A stretch of DNA of 64,000 bases. It comes from Nostoc sp. CHAB 5834 (GTDB lineage Bacteria; Cyanobacteriota; Cyanobacteriia; Cyanobacteriales; Nostocaceae). Location: positions 51,405 to 115,404 of the forward strand of contig JAIVFU010000014.1 of assembly GCA_020829485.1 (NCBI GenBank). The letters run 5' to 3'. The position numbers and the translations under genes were made by a program. This document shows, piece by piece, positions 35,392 through 44,780 of this stretch (the stretch's first letter is position 1; every line of letters begins with the position of its first letter). The notes below the pieces were generated by a model, which worked only from the letters and a program-made list of their open reading frames with translations, was not told the origin of the DNA and did no database searches.

Positions 35392-36564
35392 ATGAGTTTG
35401 TGGCAACGCCCACTGAAAAGGTTACAAGCGATGTCTTACGACAAGCTGCGTCGCATCTACGCGTTCAATAGAACGTATCGGTTCAGACTAAATTCGCTCA
35501 AAGGCTTTGTATCGCTTTTTTTGGTAGGGACTGTATTGAGTGTGGCGCTTGCCGCCTGCTCTGGTGAAAGTGCGAGTAATTCTTCCTCTGAAACCCCTAG
35601 CGCTACTCCTGTCGCTGCAAGCAAAGATAATGTTGAACTAACCCTGGTTTCCTTTGCTGTCACCAAAGCGGCTCATGAAGCAATTATCCCTAAATTTGTA
35701 GAACAGTGGAAAAAAGATCATAATCAAACTGTCACCTTCAAGCAAAGCTATGGCGGATCTGGTTCCCAAACTCGTGCCGTTATCGATGGTTTGGAAGCAG
35801 ATATTGTCCACCTGGCACTAGCTGGAGACACCCAAAAGATTGAAAAGGCTGGATTGATTCAACCAGGATGGGAGAAAGAAGTTCCCAACAATGGTATTGT
35901 CTCTAAATCTGTAGCGGCGCTAATAACTCGCTCAGGTAATCCTAAAGGCATTAAGACCTGGGAAGATTTGGCGACAGGCAATGTAAAAATGATTACTGCT
36001 GATCCGAAAACGTCAGGCATTGCTCGCTGGAATTTCTTGGCACTTTGGAACTCTGTAATTAAAACCGGTGGTGATGAAGCTAAAGCTACAGAATTTGTCA
36101 CCAAGGTTTACAATAATGTGCCAATCTTGACCAAAGATGCACGAGAAGCCACTGATGCATTTACCAAACAGGGCCAAGGGGATGTCTTGATTAACTACGA
36201 AAACGAAGTTATTCTGGCACAACAAAAAGGCGAAAAAGTTGACTATATCATTCCCGATGTGAACATATCTATCGACAACCCGATCGCAGTGGTAGATAAA
36301 AATGTCGATAAGCACGGCAACCGCGAAGTTGCTGAAGGATTTGTCAAATTTCTTTATACTCCAGAAGCACAGGAAGAGTTTGTAAAATTAGGATTCAGAC
36401 CTGCAAATGAGGAAGTAGCCCAAACTAAAGCAGCTACAGAGAAATTTCCCAAGGTGAAAACTTTGGGTACAGTTTCAGACTTTGGCGGTTGGGAAACAAT
36501 TGATCAGAAGTTCTTCGCAGATGGGGGTGTATTTGACAAGATTCAAGCCCAAAAGAGACGGTAA
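35392..36564 (+). CDS. sbpA: Sulfate-binding lipoprotein of ABC importer
   Basis: Periplasmic sulfate-binding protein. A lipobox LAAC gives a lipidated Cys at about residue 56; the signal region is unusually long, so the real start may be the internal Met14. Conserved parts are LVSFAVTKAAHE, QSYGGSGSQTRAVIDGLEAD and LALAGDT, which bind the oxyanion. The ribosome site gcggagga precedes the ATG at 35392. It heads the cluster with cysT and cysW; a TAGGACTTACG-type element separates it from cysT. Expression is probably induced by sulfur starvation through the CysR-like regulator nearby. Confidence 0.95.
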   Translation: MSLWQRPLKRLQAMSYDKLRRIYAFNRTYRFRLNSLKGFVSLFLVGTVLSVALAACSGESASNSSSETPSATPVAASKDNVELTLVSFAVTKAAHEAIIPKFVEQWKKDHNQTVTFKQSYGGSGSQTRAVIDGLEADIVHLALAGDTQKIEKAGLIQPGWEKEVPNNGIVSKSVAALITRSGNPKGIKTWEDLATGNVKMITADPKTSGIARWNFLALWNSVIKTGGDEAKATEFVTKVYNNVPILTKDAREATDAFTKQGQGDVLINYENEVILAQQKGEKVDYIIPDVNISIDNPIAVVDKNVDKHGNREVAEGFVKFLYTPEAQEEFVKLGFRPANEEVAQTKAATEKFPKVKTLGTVSDFGGWETIDQKFFADGGVFDKIQAQKRR

Positions 36565-36575
36565 CTAAATAATTT

Positions 36576-36741
36576 TAGGACTTACGCAACTGGCATATTA
36601 TTTTTAGTTTGTAGTGTACCCCTCCGGGGATCTTGCTACGCGCAGCGTCTCGCAGAGAGGACTTTATTCCTCAAAATCAGGGCTAAAGCCCTTACTACAA
36701 ACTAAAAGGTTTAATTTTTTGTGACACTTGCGTAAGTCCTA
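36576..36741. repeat. TAGGACTTACG family element, copy 3
   Basis: The ends taggacttacgca and tgcgtaagtccta are perfect 13-base inverted repeats. It lies between sbpA and cysT within the sulfate cluster. The interior includes tttgtagt..actacaaa, like the GTAAGTCGGT elements. Confidence 0.75.
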
Positions 36742-36858
36742 AATTTGTAATTCGTAGTTCGTATGTGGGCAAGTCCTATAGGAATTACGAATTAACAATT
36801 ACGAATACTGACAAAAATTTCTTTTGAATTGTAAATTTTGAATTCGGAGCGAAGCTAC

Positions 36859-37719
36859 GTGACAACTGTATCTCCTTCTTTGGAAGTTGAACGCAAAACG
36901 CCGTTCTGGAAGAAATTGGGGCGGGTTCCTTGGACTTGGCGAATCACTATAGGATACCTGACAGTGATGTTGTTTATCCCCATAGCTGCCATGTTCCTGA
37001 AAGCGAGTACAGAACCTCCGGCAAGATTTTGGGCGATCGCAACTAGTGATATTGCATTAGCAACTTATAATGTTACTTTTGTTACGGCAATATTTGCTGC
37101 CTTACTCAATGGCGTATTTGGAACTCTGATTGCTTGGGTTCTAGTTCGCTACAACTTTCCTTTAAAGCGCTTGATTGATGCCACAGTAGATTTACCCTTT
37201 GCACTGCCAACTTCCGTGGCAGGGCTAACCTTGGCAACAGTTTACAGCGATAATGGGTGGTTAGGTTCGCTACTAGCACCACTGGGAATTAAGGTATCTT
37301 TTACTCGCACGGGAGTAGCGGTGGCAATGATATTTATCTCACTACCTTTTATCGTGAGAACTGTGCAACCCGTGCTTCAAGAAATGGAACGTGAAATTGA
37401 AGAAGCCTCTTGGTGTCTGGGTGCGTCTCAATGGCAGACCTTTTGGAAAGTGATTTTGCCACCTTTATTTCCGACAATTTTAACTGGTGTTGCCTTGGGT
37501 TTCTCTCGTGCAGTTGGGGAATATGGATCAACTGTAATTATCTCTTCCAATACCCCTTATCAAGATTTAATCGCACCTGTCTTGATTTTCCAGCGATTAG
37601 AGCAATATGACTATTCTGGTGCAACAGTAATTGGCATAGTTTTACTATCCATTTCATTAGTACTACTATTGGCAATTAATTTCTTACAAGCATGGGCAAG
37701 GCGATATGACAGTAGATAA
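36859..37719 (+). CDS. cysT: Sulfate ABC transporter permease CysT
   Basis: An inner-membrane permease with six helices. The ABC-contact loop [22 protein letters not shown] is present near residue 185, and [13 protein letters not shown] is typical for CysT. The GTG at 36859 is chosen, since ggag lies nine bases upstream; a TTG at 36838 would add seven residues. It overlaps cysW by 14 bases. No cysA ATPase gene follows, so the ATPase must be encoded elsewhere. Confidence 0.95.
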   Translation: MTTVSPSLEVERKTPFWKKLGRVPWTWRITIGYLTVMLFIPIAAMFLKASTEPPARFWAIATSDIALATYNVTFVTAIFAALLNGVFGTLIAWVLVRYNFPLKRLIDATVDLPFALPTSVAGLTLATVYSDNGWLGSLLAPLGIKVSFTRTGVAVAMIFISLPFIVRTVQPVLQEMEREIEEASWCLGASQWQTFWKVILPPLFPTILTGVALGFSRAVGEYGSTVIISSNTPYQDLIAPVLIFQRLEQYDYSGATVIGIVLLSISLVLLLAINFLQAWARRYDSR

Positions 37720-38581
37720 GCCAAGTTTTCACTCATCTGCATCTGATACAGATATAGCCAAGCCGAAAGAGCAGAAAAGTTGGGTGCCAATACTTTTAAT
37801 TGGGATAGCGATCGCCTATTTAGCCCTAGTTCAATACATCCCTGCAATCAACGTTTTTTTCCAAGCCTTCAGCAAAGGAGTTGGGCCATTTCTGTCCAAC
37901 CTGACACGGGCAGATTTTCTCAATGCAGTTTGGTTGACATTTTTGCTGGCTTTGATTTCTCTGCCTGTGAATACTGTATTTGGTCTATGTGCAGCTTGGG
38001 CGATCGCTCGTCATAAATTTCCTGGACGCGCCGTAGTTTTGAGCATTATTGACCTGCCATTTTCCATCTCGCCCGTAGTCGCAGGATTGATGATTGTGCT
38101 ACTTTACGGTCGCACTGGGTGGTTTGGCCCTTGGCTCCAAGCACATGATATCAAAATAATCTTTGCCTTTCCAGGTATGGTTCTGGCTACAGCTTTTGTG
38201 AGTATGCCCTTTGTAGCGCGGGAAGTGATTCCTGTTTTAGAAGAATTTGGCAAGGATCAAGAAGAAGCTGCTAGAACTTTAGGTGCGGAAGATTGGCAAA
38301 TATTTTGGCGCGTCACCTTACCCAGTATCCGTTGGGGTTTACTCTACGGTTTAATTTTGACCAATGCCAGAGCAATGGGTGAATTCGGCGCGGTTTCGGT
38401 GGTATCTGGCAACATTGCTGGCCAAACCCAAAGCCTACCACTGTTTGTAGAAGACGCTTACAAACAATATGAAACCGAAGCTGCCTTTTCTGCGGCTGTG
38501 CTGTTAGCGTTGCTAGCAGTAGTAACCTTGGTGCTGAAAGAGATTCTAGAACGGAAAACCAGCATTAAAGATGTTGAATAG
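37706..38581 (+). CDS. cysW: Sulfate ABC transporter permease CysW
   Basis: The second permease of the sulfate importer, with six hydrophobic helices. The coupling motif [20 protein letters not shown] and [17 protein letters not shown] are diagnostic. About 25 hydrophilic residues precede the first helix. Its ATG lies inside the end of cysT. The NIL-domain gene follows after 150 bp and may share the transcript. Confidence 0.95.
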   Translation: MTVDKPSFHSSASDTDIAKPKEQKSWVPILLIGIAIAYLALVQYIPAINVFFQAFSKGVGPFLSNLTRADFLNAVWLTFLLALISLPVNTVFGLCAAWAIARHKFPGRAVVLSIIDLPFSISPVVAGLMIVLLYGRTGWFGPWLQAHDIKIIFAFPGMVLATAFVSMPFVAREVIPVLEEFGKDQEEAARTLGAEDWQIFWRVTLPSIRWGLLYGLILTNARAMGEFGAVSVVSGNIAGQTQSLPLFVEDAYKQYETEAAFSAAVLLALLAVVTLVLKEILERKTSIKDVE

Positions 38582-38700
38582 AAAAATCAAGGGCTTATTA
38601 GTTATCCTTTGAATTAAGATACAAGCAAATCATGGGACATGGTACGATCTACTTAGTACCTATCAGGAAATTACCGTTAGGGTTAAGAGTAGTTCTGTAC

Positions 38701-38722
38701 CAATCCCGATTAGGGATTGAAA
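38701..38722 (+). repeat. Single CRISPR-repeat-like sequence
   Basis: caatcccgattagggattga followed by aat resembles the 3' half of the Nostoc-type CRISPR repeat (as I remember it, ...AATCCCTATTAGGGATTGAAAC). Only one copy is present, with no spacers. It lies 11 bases upstream of the NIL gene ATG, so it may also affect its translation. Confidence 0.4.
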
Positions 38723-38732
38723 TAATTCAGAT

Positions 38733-38999
38733 ATGGCTACTGATAATACACTTACAAACAAACGAATTCGACTAAGAATTCCCAAAGATTATCACCAGGA
38801 ACCTGTAATTTCTCGCCTGGTATCTGACTATGGACTGACTGTGAATATTACAGCAGCAATTTTGGGAGCCAATGCTGTCGGTGATGGTTGGTTTGACCTG
38901 GAATTACAAGGAACAGATGCACAAATTCAGAGCGGGTTAACCTATCTCCACGACTTGGAATTGGAAGTCTGGGATGACAGTAAAGCAACTGATTGGTAA
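38733..38999 (+). CDS. Single NIL-domain protein
   Basis: An 88-residue protein that is almost entirely one NIL domain (about 8-82): IRLRIPKDYHQEPVISRLV, YGLTVNITAA and DGWFDLELQG. The NIL domain is the ferredoxin-like, ligand-binding C-terminal domain known from the methionine transporter ATPase MetN and from some ferredoxin-type proteins. Here it stands alone behind the sulfate permeases, so a role as a sensor or regulatory subunit for sulfur compounds is an inference. Confidence 0.88.
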   Translation: MATDNTLTNKRIRLRIPKDYHQEPVISRLVSDYGLTVNITAAILGANAVGDGWFDLELQGTDAQIQSGLTYLHDLELEVWDDSKATDW

Positions 39000-39109
39000 G
39001 GGTTGTACACGTCCTCATACCTAAATATAAACTTCTCTCTAAATCTCTCTCCTAAAAGGAGAGAGACTTTGAATTTTCCCCCTTCTCGCGTCGGGAAGGA
39101 GGCTTTTCT

Positions 39110-39346
39110 TTAATAAACGATAGAAATTAGTTTTTCAAAATCTTGTGAATCAAAACTTTGTTGTTTTTCGGAGTTTTTACCACATACATCATAGTAAACT
39201 TTATTCCCTAGCATATTGAATAAATATCCTGCTATTTCGGATTTTTGTTGTTTAAGTTTAAAAATTACCGTATTAGTTGTATATTCTTGATAATCTTTTT
39301 GATATCTCCTGAGTTTTGTAGTTATTTCTTGTTGTAAATCAGTCAT
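39110..39346 (-). CDS. Small partner gene of the GTPase, unknown
   Basis: A 78-residue (or 94, if the GTG at 39394 is used) hydrophilic protein, K/Q-rich, predicted largely helical: MTDLQQEITTKLRRYQKDYQ. It has a C-terminal GNKVYYDVCGKNSEKQQSFD. It lies 55-100 bases downstream of the GTPase on the same strand with the same low GC, so the two are probably an operon. I recognise no family. It could be a cofactor or regulator of the GTPase. Confidence 0.5.
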   Translation of the reverse strand: MTDLQQEITTKLRRYQKDYQEYTTNTVIFKLKQQKSEIAGYLFNMLGNKVYYDVCGKNSEKQQSFDSQDFEKLISIVY

Positions 39347-39448
39347 ATATCTTTTGATAGAAACTAATGATGGATAAAATAGCTTTAGGGACACAATTAT
39401 ATTGCGCCCTAAACTATGTATTAAATGTGCAATTGAGAAATTAATTGT

Positions 39449-41464
39449 CTATTTATGCCCAGAAAAGCCTAATATTTTGGTAATTAATTCTTTCCAATGA
39501 TATTCAGCTTTGCTTTTTAAGAATGTATTTAAGTTCGTCTCTTTTTCAAGTTCTCGCTTAAATATCAGACATACATTATCGACAAATGTTTCTCCCCTCT
39601 TCCTCTGCTTACCTTTTTCAGTAATTAGAGCTTTCCAAAATTTAGAATCTTTGCTTTGAGGTAATAGTTTGTTTTCGACTTCTTTTTCAACTTCTCTCCC
39701 TACTTCGTATATAAATTCGTCATATAGCCCGTAGAATTCTTTGACTAATTCAGGAATAAATGTCTTTAAAGATTCATTCGCAGATGTAAGTTCATTGAGG
39801 ATATTTTCTAATTCCTGTTTTACTTCTTTGGTAAATTTTCTCAGCATTTTATCTTCATCTATTCCCTCAGCAACAACCTTCGCATCGTAATATATATCTA
39901 TATCTCTTGGCTCATAGTAACCAAAATTTCTATGGATAGCGTGTTTCGTGTTCCATGCACGATACTTATAGCGATAGTATTTATTAACATATTCATCAAT
40001 AAAATTTTCATAAACAAAACCAGGCACTCTTTTACTTAAATCCCGTAAATCCTTTATCTTCTGGATGGTATTTTCAATTGCCTTGATTTCTGATTCCGTT
40101 AAAGCATTACCATTTTTGATTTTCGCCGAGCTTTCTTTGATAGCTTTGATTTCATCTAATAAAATATTTCGCCTACGTTCTACTACACCCGCTATAGCTT
40201 CGATAAATTCCTTTTTATCTGCCTGTACATCTTCTTCGTAGCCTTCATTTAGCTTAACTACATCATCATCACGATAGTATCTTAAGGAATCATAGAACAA
40301 GATGTTTTGTTGGAAAAAATCTAAATTTAAATTTTTGAATGTAGCTTGAACTTCGTCTTGTCTGATTTGAATTCCTGTATCATAATCGCCATCACATCCA
40401 TTCACCCTTTTAGGTTCATTTTTATGAGGTAATACCAAAGTTACAAATCTATGATGAAAATCTTTGGATTTAGATGTAAGATGATAACCTATTAATTTCC
40501 TAATATTAGCTTCAGGAGCATCATTAAAAGGAGTTACAAAGAGACAGATGGTATCCTGACTGTCAATATATTTTTGCAAGTCTTTACGAATTGGGTTCTC
40601 ATCAAGTCCTTTGGTATCAACAACTGAATCGAACTGAGACAAGTTGGAACCAGATAAAATATTATCGCTGAGATAAAGATATATTTTCCTTGGAATAGCA
40701 AACTCCTTTAACTGCACAGTATTGATGGCAGCAAAGGTATTTTTTATCCATTCTTGCTCATTACTATGGTTGTCAAACTCAATTTTAGTAGTAGTTCTAG
40801 CTTCGATATTTGCATTATTTAATGCAGTATTTTTCAGTAATTCTACTCCTGATTCATTAAGTAATTCCTTCGCTTGATCAGTTCTTAAAATGCTCTTTTT
40901 GTCACCATTATCGACTGTTCTAGAAGTAATCTTAAGTTCTGTAACATTTCTAATAGCTCTCTCAATTTCTTCGGAAATGATTATTTTATCCTCTGACTTG
41001 GTATTATCTCTATTAGCAATAGAATCACAGAATTCAAAAATAATATTTTCCATCTCATCAACTGTATAAGGCTCTATCTCTATGTAAGTTTTTTCAGATG
41101 CCTTAATAATTACTTCACATATAGTAGTTTTGCCCGCTCCCGTTGAGAGTAACTCTTTAGTTTCGGTTACATTTTTAGTTTTGCCATTAATTATCTTGGA
41201 AACCTTGAAGTCACTTATTAAGTTAAAAAGATGACAGATGGCTGTAGTTTTCCCTTTACCAATAGTACCTATAAAAACAATTTTATATTTATCTATACTA
41301 AGAATTTTCTCGATTTCTTCTAATCTTTCTAGCTTTGAATTCAGGTTATTGATGCAAATATACTTAGGTATATTATTCTCTGGAACACCTGATAGTTTAC
41401 TGATTTCACATCTTAAATTTTGCTTCAATGATGTAATTTCTTCTAGCGGCTGTGTCGTCAACAT
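39449..41464 (-). CDS. Large P-loop GTPase, dynamin-like or defence-like, unknown
   Basis: A 671-residue protein. G1/Walker A is GTIGKGKTT (66-74). A second motif, STGAGKTT (107-114), lies where switch I is expected, and DTKG (283-286) is the Walker B/G3 motif. The usual N/TKxD motif is not obvious; LVLPHKNEP (about 343-351) is in its place. After about 400 the protein is helical and highly charged, suggesting coiled coils, as in dynamin-like or guanylate-binding proteins. No membrane helix is seen. The gene is AT-rich, lacks HIP1 sites over most of its length and interrupts the NIL/sulfur cluster: signs of horizontal transfer. Its role is unknown; cell defence is a possibility. Confidence 0.75.
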   Translation of the reverse strand: MLTTQPLEEITSLKQNLRCEISKLSGVPENNIPKYICINNLNSKLERLEEIEKILSIDKYKIVFIGTIGKGKTTAICHLFNLISDFKVSKIINGKTKNVTETKELLSTGAGKTTICEVIIKASEKTYIEIEPYTVDEMENIIFEFCDSIANRDNTKSEDKIIISEEIERAIRNVTELKITSRTVDNGDKKSILRTDQAKELLNESGVELLKNTALNNANIEARTTTKIEFDNHSNEQEWIKNTFAAINTVQLKEFAIPRKIYLYLSDNILSGSNLSQFDSVVDTKGLDENPIRKDLQKYIDSQDTICLFVTPFNDAPEANIRKLIGYHLTSKSKDFHHRFVTLVLPHKNEPKRVNGCDGDYDTGIQIRQDEVQATFKNLNLDFFQQNILFYDSLRYYRDDDVVKLNEGYEEDVQADKKEFIEAIAGVVERRRNILLDEIKAIKESSAKIKNGNALTESEIKAIENTIQKIKDLRDLSKRVPGFVYENFIDEYVNKYYRYKYRAWNTKHAIHRNFGYYEPRDIDIYYDAKVVAEGIDEDKMLRKFTKEVKQELENILNELTSANESLKTFIPELVKEFYGLYDEFIYEVGREVEKEVENKLLPQSKDSKFWKALITEKGKQRKRGETFVDNVCLIFKRELEKETNLNTFLKSKAEYHWKELITKILGFSGHK

Positions 41465-42102
41465 ACTGTTTTCCCTATTTCGATGCTAGTTACTTGATAT
41501 CTGACTTTTCACGTCATGTAAGCCCACGAAAAACCTAACCCCCTAACTCCCTTCCCGATACGGAAAGGGGGAAATTCAAAGTCTCTCTCCTAAAAGGAGA
41601 GAGAAATAGAAGTGAGGTTTTCTAGATACCGTGAAAAGTCAGACTTGATACTTGCAGTATGCCCACTATCAGATAAAATCTAACAAAATTCTTACAAGAT
41701 TACCTAAACTGATTTCGGCAACCCTTTAATTACTTGGTAATGAGTATCGCCCTTCAGTTTTAATTCTAGGATAATGACAATATCATCTAACGGACAGATA
41801 TCAGAAATTCTTAATTAACGCAAAGTTAATTAAGTTACGTATATTGATTATAATTTAAGTGAATTTGCTGATTGCTTTTTTGCGTTTTTTGTGAGATTGT
41901 CCTTTACATAACAAATAAATTCATTAAGTCGATAGTGTTACCGTAGTTTGATAGAAGCCAGAAATATGAAAATCTCTATGAGGTTGACATTCAAGGAAGC
42001 ACAGTTAAGTTGCAGGGGTAAGGCATTAGCAAAATTCTCTGCCGAACCTAAAGATTGCGTAGGCACAGCCCAATCTAGGCATCGCTATTGGGAATTAATC
42101 TG
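41465..42102. other. Gene-free AT-rich region with one inverted-repeat element
   Basis: The element at 41500-41642 is followed by about 450 bp of AT-rich sequence without genes. It must contain the promoters of the GTPase (left) and NIL genes (right). Confidence 0.5.
41500..41642. mobile_element. Inverted-repeat element with 8-bp flanking duplication
   Basis: The ends ctgacttttcacg and cgtgaaaagtcag are perfect 13-base inverted repeats. The octamer acttgata flanks the element on both sides (41492-41499, 41643-41650), consistent with target duplication. The interior carries gaaaggggg and ctctctcctaaaaggagaga hairpins. It lies just upstream of the GTPase gene. Confidence 0.65.
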
Positions 42103-42768
42103 ATGTCTCAGAGTAAATCTGTAGAACCCGCTTCAGTCCACAGCCGCATTCTCGTGCCTCAGCGTTATCACAGGCAACCTGTAATTTCCCGCCTGGTGTC
42201 TCGTTATGGTTTAACCGTCAATATCAAAGCTGCATCCTTGACATCAGACAATGACAGCGATGGCTGGTTTGATTTGGATCTTTCGGGAAATCCCCAAAAG
42301 CTGACAAATAGCCTATCTTACTTGCAAGGATTGGGAGTGAATTTGCTGGAATTAGCGATCGCTAACCACATTCAACCCAACCAACACTCTTTAACTTTCC
42401 CACATTCAGCTACCATACTGAGTCCCAAAGACTCTGCATGGCTAAAAAATCAATGGCAAGAACAATTCCAGCAATGGATTTCTCTCGGTCAAACTAGTCG
42501 ATTGCGCTTGCAAGTGTGCGTCTTAAAATCTTATTACGAAGAACCAGTGATTTCTGAGTTAGTTTCTCGTTATGGACTAACAGTCAATATCACCAGTGCT
42601 AGACTGCAACCCGATACCGAAGATGACGGCTGGTTTGATTTAGATTTGTGGGGGAGAACAAAGCAACTCTACTCTAGCCTGAGTTATTTAGAAAAACTGG
42701 GGCTACCAATTTGGCTGGATTTGTCTAGCGTTTATAGCGATGTCTACAACGGGCTACGTCTACGCTAA
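42103..42768 (+). CDS. Protein with two NIL domains
   Basis: A 221-residue protein with NIL domains at about 14-90 and 138-212. Each has VISxLVSRYGLTVNI and DDGWFDLDL/DSDGWFDLDL. They are joined by a 45-residue linker (KDSAWLKNQWQEQFQQW) that is predicted to be helical. The ATG at 42103 is chosen over a TTG 15 bases upstream. The two domains are more similar to the single-domain protein at 38733 than to MetN, so the group arose by local duplication. The ligand is unknown but probably a sulfur compound. Confidence 0.88.
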   Translation: MSQSKSVEPASVHSRILVPQRYHRQPVISRLVSRYGLTVNIKAASLTSDNDSDGWFDLDLSGNPQKLTNSLSYLQGLGVNLLELAIANHIQPNQHSLTFPHSATILSPKDSAWLKNQWQEQFQQWISLGQTSRLRLQVCVLKSYYEEPVISELVSRYGLTVNITSARLQPDTEDDGWFDLDLWGRTKQLYSSLSYLEKLGLPIWLDLSSVYSDVYNGLRLR

Positions 42769-42790
42769 TTTATAAGATAGTTACTATCCA

Positions 42791-43129
42791 ATGGCAGCAT
42801 TAAATAACCGTCAAACCAATTCTCAAACAAGATTATCACTGGTTTCTTCAGTTTACACAAAAAGCCAAGTCACCCAGATTCGTCTGCGGATATATATTCC
42901 TAAATGCTATCTGCAAGCGCCTGTGATTTCGCAGTTAATTTCTGCTTACGGCTTGGTAGTTAATATTACTAAAGCTATGCTACAACCAAATACAGATAAA
43001 GAAGCATACTTTGACATTGAACTGCGGGGAACAGTGCCACAAATCTCTAGCGGTCTGGCTTACCTAGAATCCCTAAATTTGAGAATTGTGGGCAAGCCGA
43101 ATGCTGACGGCGATAGCTGGTTTTGCTGA
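42791..43129 (+). CDS. Single NIL-domain protein, second gene
   Basis: A 112-residue protein. After a 30-residue variable N-terminus, the NIL domain begins IRLRIYIPKCYLQAPVISQL and continues YGLVVNITKA and AYFDIELRG. It is more diverged than the other three domains. It starts 23 bases after the two-domain gene and is thus probably cotranscribed with it. It ends convergent to the CysR-like regulator, only six bases apart. Confidence 0.85.
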   Translation: MAALNNRQTNSQTRLSLVSSVYTKSQVTQIRLRIYIPKCYLQAPVISQLISAYGLVVNITKAMLQPNTDKEAYFDIELRGTVPQISSGLAYLESLNLRIVGKPNADGDSWFC

Positions 43130-43135
43130 AATAAT

Positions 43136-43726
43136 CTAAATTTCGTAGTACCAAATTTCTTCTTCTCGCAGCACAATTCGATGCAGGGAAAAACGAGCAA
43201 TCAGTCCCTCTTGCTCAAACTGTCCAAGAATACGAGTGATAGTCACACGAGTTGAACCAAGCATTTCCGCCAGGTCTTCGTGAGTCAGACGCATATCTAT
43301 TAAACGTCCTTTCTCAACTTCCGAACCAAACTTTTTAGATAACCATGCCAACAGCTTGATCAGCATGGTTTCGACTTTTTTATGGCTACGAATAACCATC
43401 AATTCTTGAGCCTGGTGGACATGGGTAAGTAGAGTTTCTGTTAATTGACTCCATTCCTCTAGGGGTAAGACCGTCGCCTCTACTTTAGTTAAACACTCCA
43501 TTTGGTAAGGATCTAATTTTGACAAAGCCTTACCAACGACATCTCCAGGCCCCCACAATCCCAGAGCGACGGTTGTACCATCTTCCAGATAGGTAAAAGT
43601 CCTCACAAAACCCGTTTCAATCTTCCAGAGTCCGTTTTGATGCTCTGGTAGAAATGACCTACGGGCAAAAATTTCTTTAGTATTATTACTTGTTGAGCTA
43701 GATAAGCTTGTGTATAAAGCCACCAT
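43136..43726 (-). CDS. cysR: Crp/Fnr family regulator, CysR-like
   Basis: A 196-residue regulator with a short cyclic-nucleotide-type beta domain (about 20-100) and a C-terminal winged helix-turn-helix (HEDLAEMLGSTRVTITRILG). It lacks the full effector pocket sequence of CRP. In Synechococcus the Crp-family protein CysR lies among sulfate permease genes and activates them under sulfur starvation. The same neighbourhood here, between sulfate/NIL genes and cysE, supports a CysR role. The name is by position and family, not by proven orthology; NtcA is excluded by context only. Confidence 0.75.
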   Translation of the reverse strand: MVALYTSLSSSTSNNTKEIFARRSFLPEHQNGLWKIETGFVRTFTYLEDGTTVALGLWGPGDVVGKALSKLDPYQMECLTKVEATVLPLEEWSQLTETLLTHVHQAQELMVIRSHKKVETMLIKLLAWLSKKFGSEVEKGRLIDMRLTHEDLAEMLGSTRVTITRILGQFEQEGLIARFSLHRIVLREEEIWYYEI

Positions 43727-43835
43727 ACTATATAAAACTATTCTCCGATAAATTAACCGTAGTATTATATTTATATCAGGTTCTAAGAGGCTATGAATAT
43801 TTTAAAGAGGGGAGTGGGGAGTGGGGAGTGGGGGA

Positions 43836-43989
43836 AATACGGTTCGGTTAAGGTTTTTTGATGAAAATTTTAGATCACAAAGATTCGATAATTTATCACA
43901 AAGACGCGATTTATCGCCGTCAAGACAAAAGACCGTGATTTTGTAGAGACGGCGATTCATCGCGTCTTTTGCCTTAACCAAACCGTATT
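43836..43989. repeat. GTTCAGTTAAG family element, CGGTTCGGTT variant
   Basis: The ends aatacggttcggttaagg and ccttaaccaaaccgtatt are inverted repeats. It is inserted in a polypurine run (ggagtggggagtggggg), parts of which are found on both sides. Confidence 0.7.
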
Positions 43990-44054
43990 GGGAGTGGGGG
44001 GATGAGGGAGAATAAAATAACCAATTCCCCATTCCCAATGCCCCATGCCCAAAA

Positions 44055-44780
44055 TTAAATTCCCGCACCATCAAGAAAATCTTCAATTATTCCATCAGAG
44101 TTATTGCTCTTAGGGTTGTCGGTTGGTTCGTCGTCAAGCTCAGTTGGGGAGAAGCTTGATTGTTGCAATTGCTCGAACTGTTTTTCTAGTGCCTTGACGC
44201 GTTCAAATAAAGCGCGGATGACTTCAGCTTCTACGTCGCGTACTTTGTCATGATCCAAAACATTGGTAGACGAGTTGTTCTGACGAGTTACACGCCCTGG
44301 AATCCCAACTACAGTAGTGTTACTGGGGACATCTCGCAGCACCACAGAACCGGCTCCAATACGGACGCGATCGCCAATTTGAATATTTCCCAATACCTTT
44401 GCACCCGCTCCTACAACTACATGAGAGCCTAAAGTGGGATGGCGTTTGCCGCTTTCTTTCCCAGTCCCGCCAAGGGTGACACCTTGATAAATTAGGGCGT
44501 GATCACCGACGATCGCAGTCTCGCCAATCACTACTCCCATCCCGTGATCTATAAACACTCCCTGTCCAATTAATGCCCCAGGATGAATTTCAATTCCGGT
44601 TAAAAACCTACTAATATGAGAGATGAGCCTTGGTATAAAGGGAATTCCAATTTTATGCAGCCAGTGTGCTAATCGATGAAACACTAAAGCTTGGAGTCCA
44701 GGGTAACAGAACAATACTTCTAGCCAGTTACGGGCTGCTGGGTCACGCTCAAAAATGGTTCGCAAATCAGTTAGTAGCAT
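44055..44780 (-). CDS. cysE: Serine O-acetyltransferase
   Basis: It transfers acetyl from acetyl-CoA to serine, giving O-acetylserine for cysteine synthesis. The N-terminal helical part is short, and a left-handed beta-helix of hexapeptide repeats follows (about 65-165), with catalytic His in [12 protein letters not shown] and [12 protein letters not shown]. About 60 residues beyond the enzyme core form a coiled coil and an acidic tail, seen in cyanobacterial CysE. It is divergent from the Rrf2 regulator and cysK, which together form a cysteine-synthesis unit. Confidence 0.96.
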   Translation of the reverse strand: MLLTDLRTIFERDPAARNWLEVLFCYPGLQALVFHRLAHWLHKIGIPFIPRLISHISRFLTGIEIHPGALIGQGVFIDHGMGVVIGETAIVGDHALIYQGVTLGGTGKESGKRHPTLGSHVVVGAGAKVLGNIQIGDRVRIGAGSVVLRDVPSNTTVVGIPGRVTRQNNSSTNVLDHDKVRDVEAEVIRALFERVKALEKQFEQLQQSSFSPTELDDEPTDNPKSNNSDGIIEDFLDGAGI

